A DNA stretch of 64,000 bases from Verrucomicrobiota bacterium (GTDB taxonomy: Bacteria; Verrucomicrobiota; Verrucomicrobiia; Opitutales; Opitutaceae), in NCBI GenBank assembly GCA_028293545.1, contig JAQGOP010000018.1:1-64000 (forward strand), written 5' to 3'. The translations under genes and the position numbers were made by a program. The notes beneath the pieces were generated by a model. It saw nothing but the letters and a program-made list of their open reading frames with translations. It ran no database searches and was not told the origin of the DNA. Positions 54,652 to 64,000 of the stretch are shown piece after piece. Numbering within the stretch: position 1 is the stretch's first letter; each line of letters begins with the position of its first letter.

Positions 54652-55607
54652 TTCTGTGTCCAAAGCCGCAGGGAGCTGAGCATGAAATCCTCGAGCGCGG
54701 CCGACACGTTCAAGTTCAGCCGCAGCAGCCCGACGTCGTGCTCGAGCTTTTCAATCGCGGCCGGGTAGGAACGCCGCGTGCGTTCGTCGCCCGCGGTCAG
54801 CCGAGGGAGGGAAAATGCCCGCGTCGCGTTCTCGATCTCGGCAAACAGCCGCGAGCGAAGCCCGTTCGCAATCCCGGTTTCGATCGCGACCTGCTCGTCG
54901 TCGTCCAGGTCGGGCGGAAGTTTTTCCTTCTGCTCCTTCCACACGACATCCGTGGCCGCGTCCAGCACCGCGCCAAAGCGCGCGACCAACCCATAGAGCG
55001 TGAAGACCTGGTCCGCGATGGCGGCCTTGCCGCTCACGCCTTCCACCAGGCGCGCCAGCCACGCACTGTAATCTTCCAGCCACGGCGTCCAACCGTCGGC
55101 CTTGATCACCGTGCCGGCCGACGGAAACCGGAAATGCAGCACGCGGCTGCGGATCGTCGGCAGCAGCGCGTACGGGCGCGTCGTCAGCAGCAGCAGGGTC
55201 GTGTTGGCCGGCGGCTCCTCCAAGGTCTTCAGGAAGACATTGGCCGCCGCCGTGTTCATGCGATCGACCTCGTGGAGGATCGCGACCTTGCGCGGTGCGA
55301 CCGCCGGTGAAACCTGCACCTTGCCGATCAGCTCGCGCGTCGCGTCCGCCGAGATCTGCCGCATTTTCCCGGCGGGGCGCAGCATGAAACAATCCGGATG
55401 GTGATCGGGCGGGAAATTTGCCGTCGCGCCCTCGACGTTCAGCAGCCGATCCGCGATCGCGAGCGCGACCGCGGACAGCGTCTCATAGTCGTCGCCGTGG
55501 ATCAGCAGGCTATGCGACAGGCGCTGCCGGGCGATGGCTTGCTCGATCACCGCAACGGCCGGAGTGCCGGCGAGGGACGCGGGCCATGGAGTCGCGGCAG
55601 TCATCAT
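54648..55607 (-). CDS. holB: DNA polymerase III delta' subunit-like protein
   Basis: LSHSLLIHGDDYETLSAVA, ILHEVDRMNTAAANVFLKTLEEPPANTTLLLLTTRPYALLPTIRSR. Confidence 0.9.
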   Translation of the reverse strand: MMTAATPWPASLAGTPAVAVIEQAIARQRLSHSLLIHGDDYETLSAVALAIADRLLNVEGATANFPPDHHPDCFMLRPAGKMRQISADATRELIGKVQVSPAVAPRKVAILHEVDRMNTAAANVFLKTLEEPPANTTLLLLTTRPYALLPTIRSRVLHFRFPSAGTVIKADGWTPWLEDYSAWLARLVEGVSGKAAIADQVFTLYGLVARFGAVLDAATDVVWKEQKEKLPPDLDDDEQVAIETGIANGLRSRLFAEIENATRAFSLPRLTAGDERTRRSYPAAIEKLEHDVGLLRLNLNVSAALEDFMLSSLRLWTQK

Positions 55608-55634
55608 GGGAACAAAGCGACGGTCGCCGCCGCC

Positions 55635-56282
55635 TCAGGCGAGCCGTTCCTTCACCGTAGCCCAGATTTTTTTCTCCAACGCGTCGAGGCTCAGGGTTCC
55701 GTCGAACACCACGAAGCGGTCCGGCATCCCCTTGGCGAGGACCAGGTAGCCTTCGCGGATCTTCTTATAGAAATCGATGTTCTCACGTTCCATCCGGTCC
55801 GGCAGGTCCGAGGCGCGCTGGCGGATGCGGGCGAGGCTGACTTCCGTGGGCACGTCGATCACGACCGTGAGGTCGGGCATGACATTGCCGACGGCGAAAC
55901 GGTTGATCTGCGCCACCGGGTCGGCGGCGAGGTTGCGGCCGATGCCCTGGTAAACGGTCGAGGAATCCAGGTACCGATCCGTCAGCACCACCGCGCCGCG
56001 GGTCAGCGCCGGGACGATGACCTCGCGCACCACCTGTGCCCGCGCCGCGGTGAAAAGCAGCAGCTCGGTCTCCGCGCACATTTCGTCGCCCTTGGAATTA
56101 TGGACGATGATGTTCCGGATCTGCTCGCCGATTTCGGTGCCACCGGGTTCGCGCGTCGAGATGACCTCGCGCCCGGCCTTCTGGAGATGTGCCGCGAGCC
56201 GGGAGATCTGCGTGGACTTCCCGCTTCCTTCCGAGCCTTCGAAGGAGATGAGTTTGCCGGTCGGTTTTGATTTCAGGGGCAT
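55635..56282 (-). CDS. tmk: Thymidylate kinase
   Basis: LISFEGSEGSGKSTQISRLAAHL, TREPGGT, LTDRYLDSSTVYQG. Confidence 0.95.
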   Translation of the reverse strand: MPLKSKPTGKLISFEGSEGSGKSTQISRLAAHLQKAGREVISTREPGGTEIGEQIRNIIVHNSKGDEMCAETELLLFTAARAQVVREVIVPALTRGAVVLTDRYLDSSTVYQGIGRNLAADPVAQINRFAVGNVMPDLTVVIDVPTEVSLARIRQRASDLPDRMERENIDFYKKIREGYLVLAKGMPDRFVVFDGTLSLDALEKKIWATVKERLA

Positions 56283-56375
56283 GGCGGAGAGGACGGACGG
56301 GCGGGATTTACGAGCGACGATTTACGGGGGACGATTGGGCGGAGTGCAAGCGTGGCGGCGGAGAGTGCCGGGGCG

Positions 56376-57488
56376 TTATTTCCAGTTGGCCAGGAAAGTC
56401 TCGAGATCGGCGAGGGTGGGGCTCTTTGCCGTGCGGACGTAGTGCCCGCTGGTGCAGACGCCGAGGCCGAGCGCGGCTTCGGGAGTGAAGCCCATCAATT
56501 GGGCGGCGGCGAACCCCGCGTTGAAATGATCCCCGGCGCCCGTGGTGATCAGCGGCTGCGCGAAATAAGGCCCGGGAACCCAGAAAGTGCCGTCGCGGGT
56601 GGCGCACGCGGCCGATTCCTTCGGATGCACCACGACGACCGTGAGATCGAGGCGCGCGCGGATCTTCGCCGCCATCGCGCGCAGGCCGCTTTCGGTCTCT
56701 GTCTCAACGCCAAACCCGAGGGTGGTGAAGACCTGCTGCGCTTCCTTCAGGTTCAGCCCGAGCGTCACCCGGCCGAACTGCTCAAACTGCGCAATCGTCT
56801 CCAGCGCATAAACCAGGTCCGCCGCGGAACGTTTTTCCGGGTCGGCGAGGTCGAAGAAAAACACGCGGCCCGGACGCACCGCCGCCTGGGGGAGGACGCG
56901 GGTGACGAGGTCGGTGAAGACCGCGGTCATGTTCGGGATCATGGTCCAATTGACGAGGCCCACGAGGTCGGCGCGCCCGAGCGCGTCGCGGAAGGCGGCA
57001 TCGCCCATTGCGGCGGAAATTTTTTCCGGCGTGATCTCGTCGAGGCTCTTCATCATGCCGAGCATCAGCTTGCCGTCGTTGAATTCGACCGCAGTGGTGG
57101 CCGCGGGATCGCACAGCGACACGACCTTGGCGCGCTGCGCAAAATCCGTGAAAGCCGGGTGGATCGAATTCTTGCCCAACGCCCCGATGTACGTGACCTG
57201 CGCGCCGTGCGAGAGGAGGGCGCTGGCCATGATGGGGCCGTTTCCGCCCAGCTTGTCCATGCGCGGGTAGAACTCGATGTTCGTGCTCTTGCCCGCGGCC
57301 CCGAGGACGCGCTGGCCAAACTCGGTGATCGTGCTGATCGGGGTGAAATTGTCGCCCTGACCGGCCCGCATAGCCACCGGGGTGACGATGGTGTCGACGA
57401 AACCGTCGAAGCCGAGCACGGCTTGCTTGGAAGCGAGGCTGCCGCGGTGTTGTCGAAGTTCCTGCAGCGTGCTGGTTTTGAAATTCAT
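56376..57488 (-). CDS. PfkB-family carbohydrate kinase
   Basis: LGGNGPIMASALLSHGAQVTYIGALG, TTGAGDHFNAGFAAA; start MNFKTSTLQEL. Confidence 0.9.
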   Translation of the reverse strand: MNFKTSTLQELRQHRGSLASKQAVLGFDGFVDTIVTPVAMRAGQGDNFTPISTITEFGQRVLGAAGKSTNIEFYPRMDKLGGNGPIMASALLSHGAQVTYIGALGKNSIHPAFTDFAQRAKVVSLCDPAATTAVEFNDGKLMLGMMKSLDEITPEKISAAMGDAAFRDALGRADLVGLVNWTMIPNMTAVFTDLVTRVLPQAAVRPGRVFFFDLADPEKRSAADLVYALETIAQFEQFGRVTLGLNLKEAQQVFTTLGFGVETETESGLRAMAAKIRARLDLTVVVVHPKESAACATRDGTFWVPGPYFAQPLITTGAGDHFNAGFAAAQLMGFTPEAALGLGVCTSGHYVRTAKSPTLADLETFLANWK

Positions 57489-57602
57489 CGGTGGAAGCGG
57501 CCCAGCGAAAAATCCCCGGGGTCGCCCCGCAAACAGATTCGCTGCCGCGTCGCGGGAATTTCCGTTGAATGAGCCCGCCAAAACCTCCAACTCTTGCACG
57601 CG

Positions 57603-58304
57603 ATGCCTGACATGCACCCTTTCTCACCCCTTTTCGCCACCGCCAACCTGATCGATATCTTCGTAAACTGCGACGCCGCCGGCCAGGTGATCACGAGCGG
57701 CTTGGCGTTGTTCAGCATCATCGCCTGGTCGATCATGATCGGGAAACATTTCGAATTGAAACGCCTCCGCGAGATGAACGGGCAGTTCGAGTCCCACCTC
57801 GGCGACCAGAAAAGCCTGCTGAACCTCCCCGAATCGTTCCGCAGCAAACGCGCGATTCCCTATGCCGACCTTTTCTCCGACGCAGTGGAAGCCTACTGGC
57901 GGGCCGCGGCGATCGGGAAAGAGAAGGGCGACACCTCGACGCGGGCGCGGCTCGAGCACGCCGAGAACGCGCTTCAGCGCGCCCTCTCGCGGCAGACGCT
58001 CCGCTACGAATCGAGCATGATCTTCCTGGCGACGATCGTCACCGGCGCACCTTTCCTCGGGATGCTCGGCACCGTCTGGGGCGTGATGGTGGCGTTCAGC
58101 GCCGTGGCCGTGCAGGAGTCAGCGACGATCAAGACCCTGGCCCCCGGCGTGTCCGCCGCGCTGCTCACCACGATCGCCGGCCTCGTCGTCGCGATCCCGT
58201 CCGTGTTCGGCTACAATTTTCTCCTCGGCAAAACGAAGCAGCTGATCACTGAGCTGGAGAATTACGCCAGCGCGCTCGCCGACCGCCTGGAGCTCGAGAG
58301 CTGA
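57603..58304 (+). CDS. MotA/TolQ/ExbB proton channel protein
   Basis: GAPFLGMLGTVWGVMVAF..., APGVSAALLTTIAGLVVAIPSVFGYN. Confidence 0.93.
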   Translation: MPDMHPFSPLFATANLIDIFVNCDAAGQVITSGLALFSIIAWSIMIGKHFELKRLREMNGQFESHLGDQKSLLNLPESFRSKRAIPYADLFSDAVEAYWRAAAIGKEKGDTSTRARLEHAENALQRALSRQTLRYESSMIFLATIVTGAPFLGMLGTVWGVMVAFSAVAVQESATIKTLAPGVSAALLTTIAGLVVAIPSVFGYNFLLGKTKQLITELENYASALADRLELES

Positions 58305-58321
58305 GCGGAAAAACGCTGGCC

Positions 58322-58750
58322 ATGGCACGCACCTTTCGACGCCGTCATTCGCAGCATCCGATCTCGGAGCTGAACGTGACCAATCTCATCGACCTGGGTT
58401 TCACCCTGCTGATTATTTTTATGATCACGAGCCAGGTCATCAAGGAGGAGCAGACGATCCCGGTTAATCTCCCCAACGAGTCCAAGAGCGCGCAGTCGAA
58501 GCCGGACAAGGATGCGCGTTTCGTTTCCGTTTCGATCGACGCCCGCGGCAATTTCTACGTCGAGAACCGCGCGGTGTCATTCAACGAACTCAAGACCACG
58601 CTGCGCGGCTTTGCGGTCGAGCCCAAGGTCCCGATCATCCGCGTCCGCGGCGACGCGAAGCTGCCGTACGAGAAAATCGTCCAGCTGATGGACGAACTGA
58701 AGAAGAACAATCTCCTGAAGTTCACGCTCGATACCCAATCGCCGAACTAA
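58322..58750 (+). CDS. ExbD/TolR biopolymer transport protein
   Basis: ISELNVTNLIDLGFTLLIIFMIT. Confidence 0.93.
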   Translation: MARTFRRRHSQHPISELNVTNLIDLGFTLLIIFMITSQVIKEEQTIPVNLPNESKSAQSKPDKDARFVSVSIDARGNFYVENRAVSFNELKTTLRGFAVEPKVPIIRVRGDAKLPYEKIVQLMDELKKNNLLKFTLDTQSPN

Positions 58751-58881
58751 GAAATCACCGCGGGGAACGTAGAACAAACGGGCGCCGCGCGCGGTCAGTC
58801 CAGATCGCGCAACGCCACGCCCCCGACTTTCCGGCCTACCCATCCGCAATCCGCAATCCGAAATCCGCCATCCGAAATTGC

Positions 58882-59793
58882 ATGACCGCCCGCTCGCCCA
58901 GCGCCCTGATGGTTTCGGCCGCCCTGCACGGCGCGGTCGCGGCGCTGATTTTGCTCTTTAGCTATGCGATCGGGCGGCACGTGACCGAGGCGCCGAAGGT
59001 ATTCGAACTCGTCGCGGGCGAAGGCGATAATTACGGCGCGCTTGAAGCCCCCGCAGCGGGTGTCGCGGGTGGAATTAAGATCGATCTTCCCGAGCCGCCG
59101 GCTCCGATCCCGACTCCGGCAATGCCTCCGCCGTCTGCGGTGACGCCCCCGAGCCCCGTCGAAGCGGCGCCCGAACCGCAGATCACCAAAGTCCCGGTGG
59201 AAAAAAAGCCGGTCGTGACGAAGCCGGCCGACACGGTGATCCCGAATTTCTCGAAGCAGATCACGCGGACAATTAACCGCAAGGAATCGAAGGCCAAGCA
59301 GGAGGTTAAGAAGGAGCGCGAGGCCGAGCAGAAGCGCATCAGCAAGCTCGAGTATGACCGGCTCAACAAGACGGCCAAGGCTTCCACCGCGAGCGGCAAC
59401 CCGAAGGTCAAGCGGATCGATGCCGAGGGCATTGCGGGCGGCGTCACGGGCGGGTCTACTGCCAATAAAACCGGCGGCGCCGGCGGCAAGGCGCTCACCC
59501 GCGAGCAGGGTGAGCTGATGGACGCATATTTCTCGTTGGTGAAGCGGAAGCTGAAGGACAACTTGGACAAGCCGCCGGGGTTGAGCGACTCGATCTCCGC
59601 GACCGCCGAGTTCCGGGTTGGCGCGGACGGTTCGATTTCCGGCGCGAGAATATCCTCCTCATCGGGCAGCGACGAATTCGACCGCGCGGTCCTGGATGCG
59701 ATCTCGCGTTTTCGATCGATCGGGCCGCGGCCCGATCACAAGGGAGAAACCGTGAACCTGATCTTCCGCATGCGCGAAGAGGACAGCGGCTAA
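58882..59793 (+). CDS. TonB/TolA-like protein
   Basis: N-terminal TM, Pro- and Lys/Glu-rich linker, C-terminal TonB-like domain. Confidence 0.85.
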   Translation: MTARSPSALMVSAALHGAVAALILLFSYAIGRHVTEAPKVFELVAGEGDNYGALEAPAAGVAGGIKIDLPEPPAPIPTPAMPPPSAVTPPSPVEAAPEPQITKVPVEKKPVVTKPADTVIPNFSKQITRTINRKESKAKQEVKKEREAEQKRISKLEYDRLNKTAKASTASGNPKVKRIDAEGIAGGVTGGSTANKTGGAGGKALTREQGELMDAYFSLVKRKLKDNLDKPPGLSDSISATAEFRVGADGSISGARISSSSGSDEFDRAVLDAISRFRSIGPRPDHKGETVNLIFRMREEDSG

Positions 59794-59852
59794 AAAGTCC
59801 TTGCCTTCGGGCGGGGAAGTTTGATTTTCCACACCTCCCTTCGTTGGGAAAC

Positions 59853-59928
59853 GGGCTCTTAGCTCAGTTGGTAGAGCGCCTCAATGGCATTGAGGAGGTC
59901 AGCGGTTCGAACCCGCTAGGGTCCACCA
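59853..59928 (+). tRNA. tRNA-Ala(GGC)
   Basis: Cloverleaf: acceptor GGGCTCT/AGGGTCC with G3-U70, D-arm AGCTCAGTTGGTAGAGC, anticodon loop ATGGCAT, T-arm GGTTCGAACCC, encoded CCA. Confidence 0.96.
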
Positions 59929-59934
59929 AATTTC

Positions 59935-59956
59935 AGGCCGCCAGCAATGGCGGCCT
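59935..59956 (+). terminator. Hairpin AGGCCGCC-AGCAAT-GGCGGCCT after the tRNA, weak T tract
   Basis: 8-bp perfect stem. Confidence 0.5.
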
Positions 59957-60030
59957 GTTCCGTTTGGGTAGAGCCGCGTTTTCGCCCGGCTTGTTGCGCG
60001 CGGCCGGGAAATTCCGGCGCCAATTTCCCG

Positions 60031-60054
60031 GAGCCGGTCGAAGACGCGGCGCTA
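60031..60054 (-). repeat. Palindromic repeat, family B, containing the M50 gene stop codon
   Basis: GAGCCGGTCGAAGACGCGGCGCTA. Confidence 0.75.
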
Positions 60055-60843
60055 TGGACCGATCAGCGGCGGTTCTTCCCGCATTGGCATCGGCGGTCTG
60101 CTCCCGTAGACCCGGTTCAACATCTCCCGCCATTCCTCATTTTCCGCTTCGCGGCGTTTCACGGCCCGGTACTCGGCCTCGCCCGCAAAGAAAATAAACG
60201 TGAACAGCACCGCGGTGAGCGTTTGGTGGAAAATCGCCAGGGCGGCGAGCGCGCCGACGATCGCGAGCACCTTGCCCACGTTGGCCGCCCAAAACGTGGC
60301 ACGCAGATAGGGGAGGCGGGTCGCCAGCAAGGCCCGCAGGATTCGGCCGCCATCCATCGGGAAAACCGGCAGCAGGTTGAACGAGCCCATCAACAGGTTC
60401 CAATGCAGGAGCAGCTGCATGAACCCGCGGGCCGTATCCGGGAAGTCGTAAAAGCCGAACGCATGCCAGCCTTTGGGCAGGCGGAAGAAAACCCAGAGCA
60501 GGCCGGCGATGACGAAGTTCACGGCGGGACCGGCAAGCGTGATCAGCAGTTCGCGCGAGGGCTCGCGCGGGATCGAGTCGAACTCCGCCATCCCTCCGAT
60601 CGGCATCAGCAGGATGCGCCGGACGCCCACGCCGAAACTCATCGCGGTGAACGAATGCCCGAGTTCGTGCAGCACCACGCAGACGAAGAACGCCAGGACG
60701 ATCGCGACATTGAGCAGCAGGCCCGCCCAGCCGCTCTCGCGATAGGCCTCCGCGGCGACGTACGCCACGAGCAGGAAGAAGCTGGCGTGCACCGCCAACT
60801 GGATGCCGCGGATGCGGAACAAGTTGATTGACCACCTAAGCAT
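60052..60843 (-). CDS. Site-2 protease-type M50 metallopeptidase
   Basis: VVLHELGHSFTAM zinc motif, NLLPVFPMDGGRILRALLA. Confidence 0.94.
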   Translation of the reverse strand: MLRWSINLFRIRGIQLAVHASFFLLVAYVAAEAYRESGWAGLLLNVAIVLAFFVCVVLHELGHSFTAMSFGVGVRRILLMPIGGMAEFDSIPREPSRELLITLAGPAVNFVIAGLLWVFFRLPKGWHAFGFYDFPDTARGFMQLLLHWNLLMGSFNLLPVFPMDGGRILRALLATRLPYLRATFWAANVGKVLAIVGALAALAIFHQTLTAVLFTFIFFAGEAEYRAVKRREAENEEWREMLNRVYGSRPPMPMREEPPLIGP

Positions 60844-60916
60844 GTGACGTAATCAGAAATCCGGCTTCACCAAAGCGCCAGTGTTCTTTGGCACTTCGTG
60901 AGCCACATTGTCGTCC

Positions 60917-62434
60917 ATGCCCGAACCTGTCGCCAAAGCCCCCACGATTCTCGTCGTCGATGACGACGCTGAAATCCGCTACTCGCTCACGCGGGTGTTT
61001 TCCTCTCGGGGTTACCAGGTTTCCGAGGCGGCAAGTGGTGAACAGGGCCTGGCGCTGGTAAAAAAGGGCCCGGCCCCCGATGTGGTTTTCCTCGACGTGC
61101 GCATGGGCGGCATGGGCGGGATCGAAACGCTCCGCCTGATTCGCTCGGCCAACCCGCGCCAGCTGGTCGTGCTCATGACCGCTTTCGGGACCGCGCAGAC
61201 CGCGATCGAGGCAATGAAATACGGCGCTTTCGACTACGTGATGAAGCCGTTCGACCCGCCGAAGGTCCTCGCGCTCGCGGAAGCCGCGCTCAAGACGCAC
61301 GCCGACCTGCGCGCCGCCGGGGATTACAAACCGGCGCTCAACACCGAGGACTACAAGGAAGGCATCGTGGGCAATTCCCCGGTGATGCAGGAAGTCTTCA
61401 AGGTCATCGGGCAGGTCACCGCGAGCGACGTCACCGTGATGATCACCGGCGAGAGCGGCACGGGCAAAGAACTTGTCGCGCGCTCGATCTGGAAACATTC
61501 GCACCGCGCGGGGAAGCCGTTCATCGCCGTCAACTGCGCCGCGATCCCGGACAACCTGATCGAGAGCGAACTCTTCGGCCACGAGCGCGGCTCGTTCACC
61601 GGAGCGACCGGCCAGCGGATCGGCAAATTTGAGTTGTGCGACGGCGGCACGATCTTCCTCGATGAAATCGGCGACATGGCGCCGGCGACGCAGACCAAGA
61701 TCCTGCGCGTGCTGCAGACGGGCGAGATCCAGCGCGTCGGGGGTGTTGAAACGCTGAGGGTCGACGTGCGCGTAATCGCCGCGACCAACAAGGACCTCGA
61801 GGCGATGGTGAAAGCGAAGACCTTTCGCGAGGATCTCTATTACCGGCTCAACGTGGTGCGGATCAAAATGCCGACGCTGCGCGAGCGCGCCGAGGATATC
61901 CCGCCGATCATCGATTTCTGCCTGCAGACTTTGGCGAAGCAGCGGAAGACGCACGTCACGAGGGTTTCGGCGGAAGCGCTGGCGGTGCTGACCACTTATA
62001 CCTGGCCGGGAAATGTGCGGGAATTGGAGAACGTGATTTACCGCAGCGCGGTCATTGCCCAGGGCGACGCGATCCTCGTCAAGGACCTGCCGGTCGAGAT
62101 CCGCCGCGCCACGAGTGCCGAAGGCGTGATGGGCGAAGCGGTCGATGTGAGCAGTTCGCCGTTCGACGGCATTCGCACGGCGAACGCCGAACACCTCGCG
62201 CTGGCCACCGCACGAGTGGTGGCCGAAAGCGTCGCCTCCGGGGAGCCCGCGCTCACGGTGACGCGCGCGTTGGATTTTCTTCACGCCGAGCTTCGCCGCG
62301 GGGAAACACCTCTGCTCGAAGCGATCAGCGGGGAAATGATCCAGCGCTCGGTGACCGCCGCGAACGGCGACCTGAAAGCAGCCGCGGCCGAGCTCGGGTT
62401 GACGCTTCCCGCGCTCAAGAAGCGAGTGAAGTAG
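60917..62434 (+). CDS. NtrC-family sigma-54-dependent response regulator
   Basis: Receiver [27 protein letters not shown]+ [29 protein letters not shown]; Fis-type C terminus. Confidence 0.94.
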   Translation: MPEPVAKAPTILVVDDDAEIRYSLTRVFSSRGYQVSEAASGEQGLALVKKGPAPDVVFLDVRMGGMGGIETLRLIRSANPRQLVVLMTAFGTAQTAIEAMKYGAFDYVMKPFDPPKVLALAEAALKTHADLRAAGDYKPALNTEDYKEGIVGNSPVMQEVFKVIGQVTASDVTVMITGESGTGKELVARSIWKHSHRAGKPFIAVNCAAIPDNLIESELFGHERGSFTGATGQRIGKFELCDGGTIFLDEIGDMAPATQTKILRVLQTGEIQRVGGVETLRVDVRVIAATNKDLEAMVKAKTFREDLYYRLNVVRIKMPTLRERAEDIPPIIDFCLQTLAKQRKTHVTRVSAEALAVLTTYTWPGNVRELENVIYRSAVIAQGDAILVKDLPVEIRRATSAEGVMGEAVDVSSSPFDGIRTANAEHLALATARVVAESVASGEPALTVTRALDFLHAELRRGETPLLEAISGEMIQRSVTAANGDLKAAAAELGLTLPALKKRVK

Positions 62435-62466
62435 CGCGCCAGATTTGAACGGAAGGCAACGAGCGT

Positions 62467-62551
62467 GAGCGCGTTGTCCCTAACGCGCTTTCGGCTCCGC
62501 CGACGTTTAATGGTGGGCCGAGTCGCTCAGCGCGTTAGGGACAACGCGCTC
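62467..62551. repeat. Perfect 23-bp inverted repeat GAGCGCGTTGTCCCTAACGCGCT
   Basis: Arms 62467-62489 and 62529-62551; shares the ACGCGTT(AGGGACAA)CGCG motif with the 24.8-25.4 kb repeats. Confidence 0.85.
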
Positions 62552-62647
62552 CACCTAAACTCCTTTGGACGTCGTTAGCCTCGTGACATTCGTTGGGCCG
62601 AGTCTTTCAACTTTCGGCTTTCAACGGATTGACCTTCGTGTTTCCGA

Positions 62648-62670
62648 AGCAGGTGGACCGCCTGCGCTAT
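62648..62670 (-). repeat. REP-like palindrome, family A, containing the galE stop
   Basis: AGCAGGTGGACCGCCTGCGCTAT. Confidence 0.75.
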
Positions 62671-63659
62671 TTTTTCGCGTAGCCCTGCGGATGCGACGCG
62701 TGCCACTTCCAGGCGGTCGCCACGATCGAGTCGATGTCGGGGAATTTTATTTTCCACCCGAGTTCCCGCTGGGCCTTCGATGAATCCGCATATAGCGCCG
62801 GGGGATCGCCCGCCCGCCGCGGACTTTCGACCAGCGTGATTTTCCGGCCCGTGATTTTTTCCACGGCGCGAATCACTTCACGGTTGGAAGTGGGCCGACC
62901 GGTGCCGAGATTGTAGAACAGCGCCGCGCCCGGGGTCGCCAGCTTCGGGAAAACGGCAATATGCGCGCGGCTCAAGTCGTCGACGTGCACATAGTCGCGC
63001 AGGCAGGTGCCGTCCGGGGTGGGGTAGTCGGTCCCGAAAACCTGGAGATGCTCCCTGCGGCCGGTCGCGGCGTCGAAGGCCAGCGGGATCAAATGGGTTT
63101 CGGGCGCATGGTCTTCACCGATGACGCCGTCCTCCGCCGCGCCCGCGGCGTTGAAATAGCGAAACGCGGCGAAGCTCAGCCCATGCGCGACCGCGATCGC
63201 CTTGAGTGCGTTCTCCACGTCCAGTTTCGTCTGACCGTAGGGATTGATCGGCGCCTGCGGCATGGCCTCGGTGATCGGGAGCGTCGCCGGGACGCCGTAG
63301 GTGGCGCAGGTGGACGAGAAGACGAATTTTTTCACGCCCGCGGCCAGCATCGCGCGGAGGAGATGCAGCGTGCCGACCGAGTTGTTGAAATAGTACTTGA
63401 GCGGGTCGGTCACCGATTCGCCGACGTAGCAGTACGCCGCGAAATGCATGACGAGCTCGATCTTCTCGGCGCGCAGGACGCGCTCAACCGCGGCTTCATC
63501 GCCGAGGCTCAACTCATGGAGCGCCACGTCGGCGGCGACGGCCGCACGATGGCCGTAGACCAGGTTGTCGAGCACGACCGGCCGGTGACCCGCCGCGATG
63601 AGCTGCCGGACGCAATGACTTCCGATGTAACCGGCCCCACCGACGACAAGCACGTTCAT
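62667..63659 (-). CDS. galE: UDP-glucose 4-epimerase
   Basis: MNVLVVGGAGYIGSHCVRQL, FSSTCATYG, NPYGQTKLDVE. Confidence 0.95.
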   Translation of the reverse strand: MNVLVVGGAGYIGSHCVRQLIAAGHRPVVLDNLVYGHRAAVAADVALHELSLGDEAAVERVLRAEKIELVMHFAAYCYVGESVTDPLKYYFNNSVGTLHLLRAMLAAGVKKFVFSSTCATYGVPATLPITEAMPQAPINPYGQTKLDVENALKAIAVAHGLSFAAFRYFNAAGAAEDGVIGEDHAPETHLIPLAFDAATGRREHLQVFGTDYPTPDGTCLRDYVHVDDLSRAHIAVFPKLATPGAALFYNLGTGRPTSNREVIRAVEKITGRKITLVESPRRAGDPPALYADSSKAQRELGWKIKFPDIDSIVATAWKWHASHPQGYAKK

Positions 63660-63717
63660 GGAGAGGCTTGTATTGCTTTCAGCGCGGTCTTGGCTAGCGA
63701 TTTCCGTTTACTCACGA

Positions 63718-64000
63718 ATGAAGCCTGCCCGCATCGTCATCACTGGAGTCGGTTTGACCGCGCCGAACGGTAATTCCCTCGGCGAATTCCGCCAAAACCT
63801 CCTCAACGGTGTCGCGGGCGTGGAACGGATGGAAATCCGCTACATGGGCCAGCAGCTGGCGGGCGTCTGCCATTACGACCCATTGCGCCACCAGACCAAG
63901 AAAGAGGTCCGTGTCGGCACGCGCGCCGGGAGCATCAGCATCTATTGCGCGCGCGAAGCGGTGAAGGACAGCGGCCTCGATTGGGCGAAGCAGGCGAAGG
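63718..64000 (+). CDS. Beta-ketoacyl-ACP synthase-like protein, 3' truncated by window end
   Basis: MKPARIVITGVGLTAPNGNSLGEFRQNLLNGVAGV. Confidence 0.85.
   Translation, partial: MKPARIVITGVGLTAPNGNSLGEFRQNLLNGVAGVERMEIRYMGQQLAGVCHYDPLRHQTKKEVRVGTRAGSISIYCAREAVKDSGLDWAKQAK

Noticed and set aside
60836-62284. 482-aa minus-strand ORF
   Set aside because: Antisense to the NtrC-type regulator; no domain evidence.

Overview
This is a high-GC bacterial chromosome segment. Gene content and repeat style suggest a verrucomicrobial (Opitutaceae-like) host; that is my inference, not a database result. Most of it is ordinary housekeeping and carbohydrate metabolism: der, fmt, parB, secG, an MsmX/UgpC-type ABC ATPase, two class-I aminotransferases, monomeric icd, greA/B-type factor, xylB, GH4, rsmA, trpC, mazG, xer, hemL, nadE, maf, an RluA-type pseudouridine synthase, aroF-type DAHP synthase, mutS, GH2 beta-galactosidase, holB, tmk, a PfkB kinase, tolQ/tolR/tonB, tRNA-Ala(GGC), an M50 protease, an NtrC-type regulator, galE and the start of a ketosynthase. 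The most interesting region is a ~7.8 kb accessory island (about 42353-50130) between intact mutS and an orphan 34-codon copy of a MutS N-terminus (MSPDTKLTPMMQQYFEV...). The island carries two tightly overlapping operons: (A) N6-adenine-type DNA methyltransferase - dual-GHKL ATPase/histidine kinase - stand-alone receiver - HNH nuclease, and (B) membrane protein - acidic protein - MNT-like nucleotidyltransferase. Both look like candidate, possibly undescribed, defence or conflict systems. Other notable observations: a putative Phe/Tyr leader-peptide attenuator before DAHP synthase; a GxxExxY-family gene bracketed by ~32-bp inverted repeats that encode its own C-terminus; several families of palindromic intergenic repeats, some of which supply gene stop codons; a secG terminator that also encodes the next gene's signal peptide; and small proteins missed by the ORF track.
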